Shown here one piece after another: positions 36,421 to 45,302 of a stretch of DNA of 64,000 nucleotides. Positions within the stretch are counted from its first letter, which is position 1. Every line of letters starts with the position of its first letter. The DNA lies in the NCBI GenBank assembly GCA_963787135.1, contig CAWBBW010000025.1:1-64000 (forward strand), read 5' to 3'. This DNA is from Roseiarcus sp963787135. GTDB lineage: Bacteria > Pseudomonadota > Alphaproteobacteria > Rhizobiales > Beijerinckiaceae. Below the pieces are notes generated by a model. That model did no database searches, was not told the origin of the DNA, and saw only the letters and a list, made by a program, of their open reading frames with translations. The position numbers and the translations under genes are program-made.

Positions 36421-37314
36421 TCAGCCTTTCACTGCTCCCGCGGTCAGCCCGGCGACTATATAACGCTGCGCAATCAGGAACATCAGGATCGCCGGCAGAA
36501 TTGTGAGCGTGATGAAGGCGAGCACCAGTTGCCATTGGGTCGAATACTGGCCCTGGTAGGCCATGAGTCCGAGCGTCCAGGGGTAACGCAACTCGGAGTT
36601 GAAAATGATGAGCGGCAGCAGGAAGCCGTTCCAGGCGTCGACGAAGGAGATGACCGCGACAGTCGACAGGATCGGGCCCGAGAGCGGCAGCGTGATGTAG
36701 AAAAAGTAGCGGAAGTAGCCGCACCCGTCCATCAGGGCGGCGTCGAGAAGCTCGCCCGGCAATTGCTTGAACGCGTTGCGCAGCAGGAGAACGGCCATGG
36801 CCAGCGAAAAGGCGACCTGGGGCAGCACCACGCCCCAATAGGAATCGAGAAGGCCGAGATCGCGGACCCTGATGAAAATCGGCGGAATAGCCGTTGCCAG
36901 CGGAAACATCAGTCCGAGCTGAATGTAGCTGAGAAGAAAACGGTCGCCGAAAAAACGCAGATGAGCGAAGGTGAAAGCCGCCATCGATGACAGGGCAAGA
37001 GTCAGGAAGACGGTCAGGACCGAGATCAGCAGCGAATTGCCGAGCACCTGCCAGTAGCGGGAGCCGGTCAGGATATCCCAATAATTCTGCCACACCCAGA
37101 CGCGAGGAAGGGAGAATGGACGCGACTGCAGGTCGCCGAGCTCCTTGAACCCGTTAAGCGCCGTTGCGAGAATCGGAACAAGGACGACTCCCGCCAGCAC
37201 GATCAACACGGCGAAGATCGCGATCCCCGCCAGGGCGCCCGGACGCCGCCCCGACAGTTCATGCGCCGCCGTCGTCGCGGCGCCGTCCTTCATCGCAATC
37301 GAGGTTTCAGTCAT
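36421..37314 (-). CDS. CUT1 sugar ABC permease (MalG type), xylan locus
   Basis: 297 aa, six membrane helices, EAA loop LPGELLDAALMDGCGYFRYF, end QRYIVAGLTAGAVKG. The start at 37314 overlaps the upstream permease stop by 8 nt. Third gene of a binding protein-permease-permease operon on the minus strand that, like the one at 11-14 kb, has no ATPase gene of its own. Confidence 0.92.
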   Translation of the reverse strand: MTETSIAMKDGAATTAAHELSGRRPGALAGIAIFAVLIVLAGVVLVPILATALNGFKELGDLQSRPFSLPRVWVWQNYWDILTGSRYWQVLGNSLLISVLTVFLTLALSSMAAFTFAHLRFFGDRFLLSYIQLGLMFPLATAIPPIFIRVRDLGLLDSYWGVVLPQVAFSLAMAVLLLRNAFKQLPGELLDAALMDGCGYFRYFFYITLPLSGPILSTVAVISFVDAWNGFLLPLIIFNSELRYPWTLGLMAYQGQYSTQWQLVLAFITLTILPAILMFLIAQRYIVAGLTAGAVKG

Positions 37315-38212
37315 CGCGCATGACGATCCGTCGATAGCCGAAGGCGAAGGCGACGCAGATGACGAAGAGCACGACGCCGACGGCCGAGCTATATCCGAAG
37401 CGCATCCGCGTGATGCCAAAATAATAGAGATAGGAGACCATGGTGTTGGTGGTCTCGAACGGGCCGCCGCCGGTCAGCGGAACGATGACGTCGAAGAGCT
37501 TCAGCGAGCCGATGACCGCGAAAAAGATCGACAGCCGGATCATTGGCCCGAGAAGCGGCAGGGTGATGTGCCAGAATCGCTGCCAGGCGCTCGCGCCGTC
37601 CATTTCCGCCGCCTCGAGCAGCGACTTGTCCATTCCCTGCAGGCCCGCGACGTAGAGCATCGTGTAGAAGCCGAAATACTTCCACAGGATGACGATCAGG
37701 ATCGCGCTGAACGCCCAGGTCTTGTCGGCGAGGAGATAGTAGGGCTCCAGGCCGAGCGCGCCGGTGATCACGCTGGTTAATCCGTAGCTGCCGTCGAACA
37801 TGAAATGCCAGATCAGGCCGGCGGCCACGTCGGCGAGGATATAGGGCAGGAAGAAGATCATCCGGAACACAGCCGCGCCGGTGATCCGCCCGGCGACCAT
37901 TAGCGCCACCGCGAGCGCGAGCGGCTGCTGGATGACGAGCGAGACGGCGATGACGAGGCCGTTGTTGATCAGCGAGCGGTTGAAGGTCGCATTGCCGATC
38001 AGGTAGCCGTAATTCTTCAGTCCGATGAATTTCTCGGGCCGGCCGTATCCGTCCCAGTTGAAGAAGCCGTAGTACGCGGCCTCCGCGATCGGCAGCGCGA
38101 CGAACACGGTGAAGAGGAGAAGCGCCGGCGGCAGGAAGATGACGACGATCGCCCAGCCGTTGGTGGACATGCGCCGGGCGGGTTCGACATAGGTCGTCTC
38201 AACTGCTGACAA
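37307..38212 (-). CDS. CUT1 sugar ABC permease (MalF type), xylan locus
   Basis: 301 aa, six membrane helices. EAA loop GMDKSLLEAAEMDGASAWQR and the periplasmic VPLTGGGPFETTNTMVSYLY are typical of MalF/XylG-like CUT1 permeases. It is separated from the binding-protein gene by an 81-nt spacer that contains a 10-bp G-C hairpin. Confidence 0.92.
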   Translation of the reverse strand: MSAVETTYVEPARRMSTNGWAIVVIFLPPALLLFTVFVALPIAEAAYYGFFNWDGYGRPEKFIGLKNYGYLIGNATFNRSLINNGLVIAVSLVIQQPLALAVALMVAGRITGAAVFRMIFFLPYILADVAAGLIWHFMFDGSYGLTSVITGALGLEPYYLLADKTWAFSAILIVILWKYFGFYTMLYVAGLQGMDKSLLEAAEMDGASAWQRFWHITLPLLGPMIRLSIFFAVIGSLKLFDVIVPLTGGGPFETTNTMVSYLYYFGITRMRFGYSSAVGVVLFVICVAFAFGYRRIVMRDD

Positions 38213-38243
38213 TTCGCGAGCCTCGCCGTGCTGTCAGAGTGCA

Positions 38244-38268
38244 GCCCCGCCGCTCGTGGCGGCGGGGC
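38244..38268 (-). terminator. Strong intercistronic hairpin after the xylan-locus binding-protein gene
   Basis: GCCCCGCCGC (38244-38253) pairs perfectly with GCGGCGGGGC (38259-38268) around a five-base loop. On the minus strand it lies 26 nt after the binding-protein stop and 32 nt before the permease start. No T-run. Probable stabiliser or attenuator giving more binding protein than permease. Confidence 0.6.
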
Positions 38269-38293
38269 CCGGCTGGTTATTTTCAGCCTGCGA

Positions 38294-39550
38294 CTACTGC
38301 TGTTCGGCCGCGTCCTGGATCGCTGCGGCGGCCGCTTCGGGCGTGGTTTCGCCCGCAACGACGCCAACAGAGACGTCATTGATGACCCGACCGACGGCGG
38401 GACCGAGGTCCTGGTCGAAGTAGTTCTGGTGGTAGGTCGTCGCAGCGAGCAGGTCGCCCAGGCGACGGAACAGCGGATTGGTGATGGCCGTCTGCATGCC
38501 TTTGACGACAGGGATATAGGCGCCGGTCGCCGCGGCCTCGTGGGCATATTTCTCCTGGCTGAAGAACTTGAGAAAGTCGACGGCCTCGGGCGGCGCGGTC
38601 TTGGTCACGAGCCAGCCGTTGATTCCGCCGAGCGTATCGGTCGCCTTGCCCTTTCCACCGGACACGACCGGGAAGGTCAGGATGCCGATGTCCTCTTCCG
38701 GCAGACCCTTCCCGCTCGTGGAGTTCGGCGCCTGCATGCCGATGAACCACTGGCCCATCAGGTCCATCGCCGCCTTGCCGTCGCCGAACATGCCGGTAAA
38801 CTCGGTGTGCTTGGTCGAAAGATAGCCGGGCTGGAACGGCTCGAGCGCGCCGAGCTCGCGCAGGCGTTTGCCAGCCTCGACGAAGGTCGCGTTCTTGAAG
38901 CCGCCGTTCTTTCCGGCCTTCGCGTCGGCAAGCGCGTTCTCGCCGCCGATGCGCATCACGAGGTAGGAATAATAGAAGTGCATCGGCCACTTCTCGCCCG
39001 CTCCGACCACAATCGGGGTGATTCCGGCGGCCTTGATCTTCTTCACCGCGCCAAGAAAGTCGTCCCAGGTCTTGATGTCCTCGGCCTTCACCCCGGCCTT
39101 CTCGAACAGTTTCTTGTTGTAATAGAAGGCGACTAGGCCCATCTCGAATGGCACGCCCACGGTCTTGCCATCGATCTTGAAAGCGTCGACCGCGGCCGGA
39201 ACCATCGTCGCCTGGACGGTGCCGACATCGGCCGTGAGGTCCTTGAGGAAGCCGGCCTTGTCCTGCGCCCGCATCACGCCGCCGGCCCAAGAGTAGAACA
39301 GCTCGGGTCGGGAGTCGTTCGACTGCAGCATGGTCGGCAACTTCGCCTTGAACGCTTCGTTCTCGAGGTATTTGAACTGGACGTTGACCCCTTTGTGCGC
39401 GGCGTTGTAGTCGGCCGCGACCTTGTCCCACAACGCCTTCTGAGCGGGATCTTCGCTGACGTGAAGAACGGTGATGTTGGTATCGGCGAGGACGGGCGCC
39501 GTCAGGGCCGCCAGACAGGCGGCCGCAATTGTGAAGCTGCGAAAACTCAT
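38294..39550 (-). CDS. CUT1 sugar ABC importer, substrate-binding protein (xylose/xylo-oligosaccharide likely)
   Basis: 418 aa, Sec signal peptide (residues 1-22, ending PVLADT), family 1 solute-binding fold with GLVAFYYNKKLFEKAGV and FGDGKAAMDLMGQWFIGM. The start at 39550 has gggagga immediately upstream on the minus strand. It is divergent from a ROK repressor and surrounded by GH10 and GH43 genes, so a xylose-based ligand is likely (inference). A candidate operator lies 42 bp before the start. Confidence 0.92.
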   Translation of the reverse strand: MSFRSFTIAAACLAALTAPVLADTNITVLHVSEDPAQKALWDKVAADYNAAHKGVNVQFKYLENEAFKAKLPTMLQSNDSRPELFYSWAGGVMRAQDKAGFLKDLTADVGTVQATMVPAAVDAFKIDGKTVGVPFEMGLVAFYYNKKLFEKAGVKAEDIKTWDDFLGAVKKIKAAGITPIVVGAGEKWPMHFYYSYLVMRIGGENALADAKAGKNGGFKNATFVEAGKRLRELGALEPFQPGYLSTKHTEFTGMFGDGKAAMDLMGQWFIGMQAPNSTSGKGLPEEDIGILTFPVVSGGKGKATDTLGGINGWLVTKTAPPEAVDFLKFFSQEKYAHEAAATGAYIPVVKGMQTAITNPLFRRLGDLLAATTYHQNYFDQDLGPAVGRVINDVSVGVVAGETTPEAAAAAIQDAAEQQ

Positions 39551-39591
39551 GGGTCTCCTCCCTGGAGGGCGTGGGGCGCGGATGCTTTTCT

Positions 39592-39608
39592 TTTGTGCGC
39601 GATACAAA
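39592..39608. promoter_or_regulatory. Candidate ROK-repressor operator
   Basis: TTTGTGCGCGATACAAA is an inverted repeat with perfect 5-bp arms (TTTGT/ACAAA) around a 7-bp centre. It lies in the divergent spacer, 42 bp upstream of the binding-protein start. AT-rich arms with a GC-rich centre suit a helix-turn-helix dimer. The adjacent ROK regulator is the obvious candidate to bind it. Confidence 0.45.
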
Positions 39609-39681
39609 TTAAATCTGTCCCGACTTCACGAAGATGTCAAGACCGCCCCTCGAAGGCGGCTCCAGCGCGTTCTTCGCTCGC

Positions 39682-39710
39682 TTGACACCCCCCATGAGGG
39701 GTGGAATTAA
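39682..39710 (+). promoter_or_regulatory. Candidate promoter of the ROK gene with embedded palindrome
   Basis: A perfect -35 box TTGACA (39682-39687) is followed after about 17 bp by a weak -10-like AATTAA/GAATTA (39704-39710). The spacer contains CACCCC...GGGGTG, which could be an operator for autoregulation. It is about 50 bp upstream of the ROK start at 39757. Confidence 0.45.
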
Positions 39711-39756
39711 TTCCGCGACCCAAAAAAAGTGCGTCGGAGCGGAAGCCTCAAGAACG

Positions 39757-40998
39757 ATGAAAACCGCCGACCCGGAACTGATGCGCGCGATCAATCGCTT
39801 CCATGTGATGGACGCGATCCGGCGGTTTGGTCCGGTCTCCCGCGTCGAAATTTCCCAATTCACCGAACTCAGCCCCACGACGGTCTCGGCGATCACCGCG
39901 GCCCTGCTGGACGATGGTTTGATCGTGCCGATGCAGGTCGGCGCCGTTCGCGACGGCGGCCGCGGTCGGCCGCGCGTCATGCTCCGGCTCAATCCGGAGG
40001 CAGCCCATGTCGTGGGGGTGAAGCTTGCGCCCGACCAGATCACGGTGGCGGCGACGAACTTCTGCGCCGATGTCCTGCGCACGCTCGCGCTACCGATCCG
40101 GATCGACCGGCAGACCCCGGCGGTGATCGCCGACCTCGTCGAGGACGGGGTGCGCCGCTGCGTCGCCGACGCCGATCTCGAGATGTCCGACATTTATGGC
40201 GTCTGCGTCGGGCTCCCCGGGGTGGTCGAGCGCGCCGCCGGCGTCTGCCGCCAGAGTCCAATATTCGGCGAACGCGACGTGCCGTTCGGCGCGGATCTCA
40301 CCGAGCGGCTCGGCATCCCCGCATCGATCGACAGCGACGTCAATCTTGTCGCGCTCGCCGAACATTGGTTCGGGCAGGCGCGCGACATCAACGACTTTCT
40401 TGTCGTCAGCGTGGAGCGGACACTGGGGCTCGGCATCCTGCATAACGGCGAATTGTTCCGCGGCGCGAACGGCCTCAGCCCCGACCTCGGCGACCTGATG
40501 GTTGGCCCGCCGCGCAACGGCGGCGGGCGCCTGGCCGATGTCGCTTCGGAGACTTCGGTGCTCGGCGAAGCGGAGGCCATCATGCGCGGCGGCGAGCACG
40601 ACGCGGCCTTTCGCGCGGGTCGCGGCATGGCGCTCTTGCTGCAGCGGGCCGCAGATGGCGACCAACGCTGCATTGGCGCGCTGGCCGTGGCGGGCAAAGC
40701 CTTGGGCTTCGCCATCGCCAATCTCATCACCCTGTTCGCGCCGCCGAAGGTGATCATTTCCGGCCGCTCTATGGCCGCGAGCGAGTACTTCATCGGACCG
40801 TTGCGCGAGACGGTGGCCGCCCTTTTGCCGCCGAGCCTGGCCGACGTCTCCGACATTGTCGTCAGGGAATGGAGCGACGACATCTGGGTGCGGGGCGCCG
40901 CGGCCATGACATTGCGCGATCTCTATGGCGCGCCCTGGGGAACCACGGGTCCTGCGCCTATTCGCGAGCCGCAACCCTGGACCGCGGGAGATTCGTGA
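39757..40998 (+). CDS. ROK-family transcriptional repressor (XylR-like)
   Basis: 413 aa. The N-terminal winged helix (about residues 10-70; VSRIVEISQ-like VSRVEISQFTELSPTTVSAI) is followed by a ROK sugar-kinase-like domain. The zinc-binding CxCGxxGCLE motif expected after the GxxGDLGH-like stretch is missing: the sequence reads DLGDLMVGPPRNGGGRLADVAS with no Cys. Ligand sensing may therefore be altered. Divergent from the xylose-type importer and 1 nt-overlapping with the following Gfo/Idh gene, it probably represses both directions until a xylan-derived sugar is present. Confidence 0.88.
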   Translation: MKTADPELMRAINRFHVMDAIRRFGPVSRVEISQFTELSPTTVSAITAALLDDGLIVPMQVGAVRDGGRGRPRVMLRLNPEAAHVVGVKLAPDQITVAATNFCADVLRTLALPIRIDRQTPAVIADLVEDGVRRCVADADLEMSDIYGVCVGLPGVVERAAGVCRQSPIFGERDVPFGADLTERLGIPASIDSDVNLVALAEHWFGQARDINDFLVVSVERTLGLGILHNGELFRGANGLSPDLGDLMVGPPRNGGGRLADVASETSVLGEAEAIMRGGEHDAAFRAGRGMALLLQRAADGDQRCIGALAVAGKALGFAIANLITLFAPPKVIISGRSMAASEYFIGPLRETVAALLPPSLADVSDIVVREWSDDIWVRGAAAMTLRDLYGAPWGTTGPAPIREPQPWTAGDS

Positions 40999-42095
40999 TG
41001 AAACGGGTCGGAATCGGCGTCATCGGCTGCGGCAACATCAGCTCCGCCTATCTGACCGCGGCGAAAAAATTCCCCATCCTCGACATCGTCGCCCTATCGG
41101 ACGCCAACCCCGCCGCGGCGGAAGGGCGTGCGGCCGAATTCGGCCTTCCCGCGCGCTCCGTCGATGCGGTGCTCTCGGATCCAGCCGTCGAGATCGTTCT
41201 CAATCTCACGGTCCCGAATGCGCATGTCGAGGTTGGCCTGAAAGCGCTCGCCGCCGGCAAGCATGTGTATTCGGAGAAGCCGCTCGGGGTAGCGCTTACC
41301 GAAGCTCGCGCCCTGATCGACGCGGCCGCGGCTCGGGCCTTGCGGGTCGGTTGCGCGCCCGACACGTTCCTCGGCGGCGCGCAGCAGACCGCTCGCCAAT
41401 GGGTCGACGAGGGCCTCATCGGCCGGCCGATCGGCGGCACCGCGTTCTTCATGTGTCCGGGCCACGAGCGCTGGCACCCCAATCCTGGCTTTTACTATCT
41501 CGGCGGGGGCGGCCCCATGCTCGACATGGGCCCCTACTATGTCACCGCTCTCGTCAATTGTCTCGGTCCCGTGGCCAGCGTCAGCGGAGTCGCGACGCGT
41601 ACGAGGCCGGAGCGCATCGTGACCAGCAAGCCGCTCGCGGGAATGCGCATTCCGGTCGAGGTTTCGACCCATGTTACGGGGACGCTGCTCTTCGCCGCCG
41701 GCGCGGCGGTCTCGATGACGATGAGCTTCGACGTGCCGAGGCACCGGCACGTTCCGATCGAGCTCTACGGAGAGACGGGCTCGCTCATCGTTCCCGATCC
41801 GAATTATTTCGGCGGCGAAATCGAATTCGCCGACGCCGCCGAGGGCTGGCGCGAGATCGCCACGCGACACGCCTATGCCGACGGCAACTACCGCATTCTC
41901 GGCGTGGCCGACATGGCGCAGGCAATCCGCACCGGCCGGCCGCACCGCGCGAGCGGCGCGCTGGCGCTCCATGTGCTCGAAGTGATGGAAGCGTTCCAGA
42001 CTTCGTCCGACGCCGGCAAGTCGGTCGCCATTTCGACCCGCCCCGAGCGGCCGGCGCCGATGCCGGCCTCGCTCGCGGTCGGCGAGCTCGACTGA
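40998..42095 (+). CDS. Gfo/Idh/MocA-family oxidoreductase (ThuB-like context)
   Basis: 365 aa. Rossmann motif VGIGVIGCGNISSAYL, catalytic Lys in YSEKPLGVALTEA, C-terminal GGPMLDMGPYYVTALV with conserved Asp. The gene overlaps the ROK stop by 1 nt and is followed by a ThuA-family gene. In Sinorhizobium, ThuB (this family) and ThuA together act on disaccharides through 3-keto forms. A similar role on xylo-oligosaccharides is an inference. Confidence 0.88.
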   Translation: MKRVGIGVIGCGNISSAYLTAAKKFPILDIVALSDANPAAAEGRAAEFGLPARSVDAVLSDPAVEIVLNLTVPNAHVEVGLKALAAGKHVYSEKPLGVALTEARALIDAAAARALRVGCAPDTFLGGAQQTARQWVDEGLIGRPIGGTAFFMCPGHERWHPNPGFYYLGGGGPMLDMGPYYVTALVNCLGPVASVSGVATRTRPERIVTSKPLAGMRIPVEVSTHVTGTLLFAAGAAVSMTMSFDVPRHRHVPIELYGETGSLIVPDPNYFGGEIEFADAAEGWREIATRHAYADGNYRILGVADMAQAIRTGRPHRASGALALHVLEVMEAFQTSSDAGKSVAISTRPERPAPMPASLAVGELD

Positions 42096-42141
42096 AGGCG
42101 ATTGAAGAGGCCTGCGGGCGATCGAAAGGGAGGAAGCGACG

Positions 42142-42783
42142 ATGCGGGAAGCGCTCATTGTCTGGGGCGGCTGGAGCGGGCATGAGCCGGAAGCCGGCGC
42201 CCATATCGTCGCGGGCATGCTCAGGAAACACGGTTTCGAGACCTATATCGAGAACACCACCGAGGCGTTCGCCGATCCCGCGATCGCAGATATGAGCCTG
42301 ATCGTGCCGATCATCACGATGTCGAAGATCGAAAAGGAAGAGGTCGAAAACCTGACCGCCGCGGTCCGGGGCGGGGTCGGTCTCGCCGGATATCACGGCT
42401 GCATGTGCGACACCTTCCGCGAGAGCGTCGAGTACCAGTTCATGTGCGGCGGGCAGTGGGTCGCCCATCCCGGCAACATCATTGACTATCGCGTCGACAT
42501 CACGCGGCCCGACGACCCGATCATGAAGGGCCTCTCCGGTTTCAACTACCGGTCGGAGCAATATTACATGCACGTCGATCCTTCGAACGAGGTGCTCGCG
42601 ACGACCACGTTTTCCGGCGAGCACGCACCCTGGACAAAGGGCGTCGTAATGCCTGTCGTCTGGAAGCGCAGGCATGACGCCGGCCGGGTCTTCTACAGTT
42701 CGCTCGGCCATGTCGTGGCCGAGTTCGAAGTGCCCGAGATGCGGACGATTCTTGAGCGCGGCCTGCTCTGGGCCGCCCGGTAA
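42142..42783 (+). CDS. ThuA-family protein
   Basis: 213 aa, cytosolic, class-I glutamine-amidotransferase-like fold as in ThuA (trehalose utilisation). Family features are ALIVWGGWSGHEP at the N-terminus, GVGLAGYHGCMCDTF in the nucleophile-elbow position and GRVFYSSLGHVVAEFEVPEM at the C-terminus. It starts 46 nt after the Gfo/Idh stop with gggagg upstream. It probably works with that enzyme on keto-sugar intermediates; the reaction of ThuA proteins is only partly known. Confidence 0.88.
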   Translation: MREALIVWGGWSGHEPEAGAHIVAGMLRKHGFETYIENTTEAFADPAIADMSLIVPIITMSKIEKEEVENLTAAVRGGVGLAGYHGCMCDTFRESVEYQFMCGGQWVAHPGNIIDYRVDITRPDDPIMKGLSGFNYRSEQYYMHVDPSNEVLATTTFSGEHAPWTKGVVMPVVWKRRHDAGRVFYSSLGHVVAEFEVPEMRTILERGLLWAAR

Positions 42784-42846
42784 TTCCTTAGCGGCTCCGC
42801 GCCGGCTGCCGGCGGAGATGGCGCCCGCACGCTCAAAGGCGGTTTG

Positions 42847-44496
42847 ATGACGACGATCCGCAACCCGATTCTGCGCGGCTTCAACCCCGATCCCTCGATC
42901 TGCCGCGTTGGTGAGGACTATTACATCGCCACCTCCACGTTCGAGTGGTATCCGGGCGTGCAAATCCACCATTCGCGCGATCTGGCGAACTGGCGGCTGG
43001 TGCGGCGGCCGCTCGAGCGCGCCTCGCAGCTCGACCTGCGCGGCGATCCCGATTCCGGCGGCGTCTGGGCGCCCTGTCTTTCCTACGCAGATGGCCGGTT
43101 CTGGCTCGTCTACACCGACGTCAAGCGGCTCGACGGCGACTTCAAGGACGCGCACAACTATCTCGTCACCGCGCCTTCAATCGAGGGCCCCTGGTCGGAC
43201 CCCGCCGCCGTCAATTCGAGCGGTTTCGATCCCTCGCTCTTTCACGACGACGACGGACGGAAGTGGTTCGTCAATATGATCTGGAATTATCGCGGCGACG
43301 CGGGCGCCGGCCCCAAGCATCCGGCCTTTTCCGGCATCCTGCTGCAGGAGTGGGACGCCGCCTCAGCGAAGCTGATCGGACAGCCAAAAAACATCTTCGC
43401 CGGAAGCGCGCACGGCCTCGTCGAGGGCCCCCATCTCTTCAAACGCGACGTCTGGTATTACCTGACGACTGCGGAGGGCGGGACGGGCTACGAGCACGCG
43501 GTGACGATGGCTCGCTCCCGCCGGATCGACGGGCCTTACGAACTGCATCCGAACGTCCATCTCCTCACCTCGAAGGACGCGCCTAACGCGGTTCTTCAGC
43601 GCGCCGGTCATGGACAGATTGTCGAAACGCCAGACGGCCATGTCTATCACACGCATCTCTGTTCGCGGCCGCTTGCGGGCGTCAAGCGCTCGCCGCTCGG
43701 GCGCGAGACCGCGATCCAGCGATGCGTCTGGCGCGATGACGGCTGGCTCTATCTCGCGGGCGGCGGTCAGGTCCCGGCCATCGAGGTCGAATCGCTGTTC
43801 GAGGCGCAGGCGGAGCCGGCCCGTCGTCAGAAGCGTGCCGTCTTCCCGCCCGGCGGCCTGCCGCCCGATTTCCAGTGGCTGCGGACGCCTTATCCCGACC
43901 GAATTTTTTCGCTCTCCGCGCGCCCCGGCTGGCTCAGGCTCATCGCGCGCGAATCGATCGGGTCGTGGTTCGAGCAGGCGCTGGTCGCGCGCCGGCAGGA
44001 GCATTTCGCCTATCGCGCTGAGACGGAACTGGACTTCCGGCCTCGGACTTTTCAGCAGGCGGCCGGCCTTACGGCCTACTACAACCGGCATAAATTTCAT
44101 TGTCTGGCGGTGACGTGGGATGAGAGGGTAGGCCGCGCGCTGACCATCCTGAGCTGCGAAGGCGACTATCCCGAGGGCCGCCTGAGGTTCCCGCTGGGCT
44201 CGCCTGTCGCGCTCGCCGCCGAGGGTCCGGTGCGGCTTGCCGTGTCCGTCGATTACGCCAAACTTCAGTTCGCTTACGCCCTGGATGGTGCATGGCGCGA
44301 CATCGGCCCGCCGCTCGACGCCTCGATCGTATCCGACGAGGCCGGCGGCGGTGAGCACCGCTCGTTCACCGGCGCTTTCGTCGGAATGGTCGCGTTCGAC
44401 GTGTCGGGCGCAGCCATCGGCGCCGACTTCCACTATTTCGATTACGACGCGCGGGACGAGGAGGCCGCCCAAACTCTTGAAAGCGACGGCGGCTGA
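42847..44496 (+). CDS. xynB: GH43 beta-xylosidase (possibly alpha-L-arabinofuranosidase)
   Basis: 549 aa, no signal peptide, cytosolic. The five-bladed GH43 propeller spans residues 1 to about 320, followed by a C-terminal beta-sandwich domain, the XynB/GH43_11 architecture. Catalytic residues: base Asp15 (NPDPSI), pKa-modulating Asp128 (GFDPSLF) and acid Glu193 (GLVEGPHL). It hydrolyses imported xylo-oligosaccharides to xylose. ATG 42847 was chosen over the TTG at 42844. It ends the ROK-Gfo/Idh-ThuA-GH43 gene run. Confidence 0.94.
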   Translation: MTTIRNPILRGFNPDPSICRVGEDYYIATSTFEWYPGVQIHHSRDLANWRLVRRPLERASQLDLRGDPDSGGVWAPCLSYADGRFWLVYTDVKRLDGDFKDAHNYLVTAPSIEGPWSDPAAVNSSGFDPSLFHDDDGRKWFVNMIWNYRGDAGAGPKHPAFSGILLQEWDAASAKLIGQPKNIFAGSAHGLVEGPHLFKRDVWYYLTTAEGGTGYEHAVTMARSRRIDGPYELHPNVHLLTSKDAPNAVLQRAGHGQIVETPDGHVYHTHLCSRPLAGVKRSPLGRETAIQRCVWRDDGWLYLAGGGQVPAIEVESLFEAQAEPARRQKRAVFPPGGLPPDFQWLRTPYPDRIFSLSARPGWLRLIARESIGSWFEQALVARRQEHFAYRAETELDFRPRTFQQAAGLTAYYNRHKFHCLAVTWDERVGRALTILSCEGDYPEGRLRFPLGSPVALAAEGPVRLAVSVDYAKLQFAYALDGAWRDIGPPLDASIVSDEAGGGEHRSFTGAFVGMVAFDVSGAAIGADFHYFDYDARDEEAAQTLESDGG

Positions 44497-44570
44497 AGCG
44501 TACTCTGTGTCTGCTTTAATGCCGAAATTCGATGCGAGTTGTGCTCACGGCCGCTCGAGACAGGTGACCG

Positions 44571-45302
44571 ATGTCGCCGGGGGACAGCAATCCGAGTCGC
44601 CGCAAGTTCCTCGCAGGCGCAATTGCGCTGACGCCGATCGGGGCCGTTGCGGCCGGGGATGCCCGGTCAGGGGCGCCCGACGATTTGCGCGACAGCGCCC
44701 CGGCGCCTGACCATCCTACGGTTTCCGATTACCAGCCGACATTTTTCACGCCCTCTGAGTGGGCGTTCGTCAATGCAGCCTGCGCCCGTCTCATCCCGGC
44801 CGACGAACACGGCCCCGGCGCCGTCGAACTCGGCGTCCCGCAATACATCGACCGCCAGATGGGCACGCCCTGGGCCGATGGCGCGATCTGGTACATGCAA
44901 GGTCCGTTCTTCGATGCAGCGCCGGAATTCGGCTATCAATCGCCGCTTACGCCCAAGCAGCAGTACCGGTTGGGCATCAAGGCGATCGACGGCCTGTGTC
45001 AGGAACGCCTGAAGAAGCCGTTCTCGGAACTCAGCGCTTCGGAGCAGGACGAAGTTCTCCGCCAGATCGAGAAAGGGAGTCTTACCTCGCCTGACGTTCA
45101 CCTTCGCACCTTCTTCTCGAGCTTCCTCCTCAAGAACGTGATCGAGGGCTGTTTCGGCGACCCGATGTATGGCGGCAACAAGGACATGGGCGCCTGGAAG
45201 ATGATCGCCTATCCAGGCGTGCGCGCCGATTATCTCGAATGGGTTGGCCAGGCCAAGCCATATCCCTACGGGCCCGTCAGTATTTACGGGAAGCGCGGCT
45301 GA
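44571..45302 (+). CDS. Sugar/gluconate dehydrogenase small (gamma) subunit, Tat-exported
   Basis: 243 aa, gluconate 2-dehydrogenase subunit 3 family. The N-terminus NPSRRKFLAGAIALTPIGAV is a clear Tat signal. This subunit is the export escort of the flavoprotein subunit in known complexes. The motif MYGGNKDMGAWKMIAYPGVR is family-typical. It overlaps the flavoprotein gene by 1 nt (TGATG) in a three-gene operon. Confidence 0.92.
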   Translation: MSPGDSNPSRRKFLAGAIALTPIGAVAAGDARSGAPDDLRDSAPAPDHPTVSDYQPTFFTPSEWAFVNAACARLIPADEHGPGAVELGVPQYIDRQMGTPWADGAIWYMQGPFFDAAPEFGYQSPLTPKQQYRLGIKAIDGLCQERLKKPFSELSASEQDEVLRQIEKGSLTSPDVHLRTFFSSFLLKNVIEGCFGDPMYGGNKDMGAWKMIAYPGVRADYLEWVGQAKPYPYGPVSIYGKRG

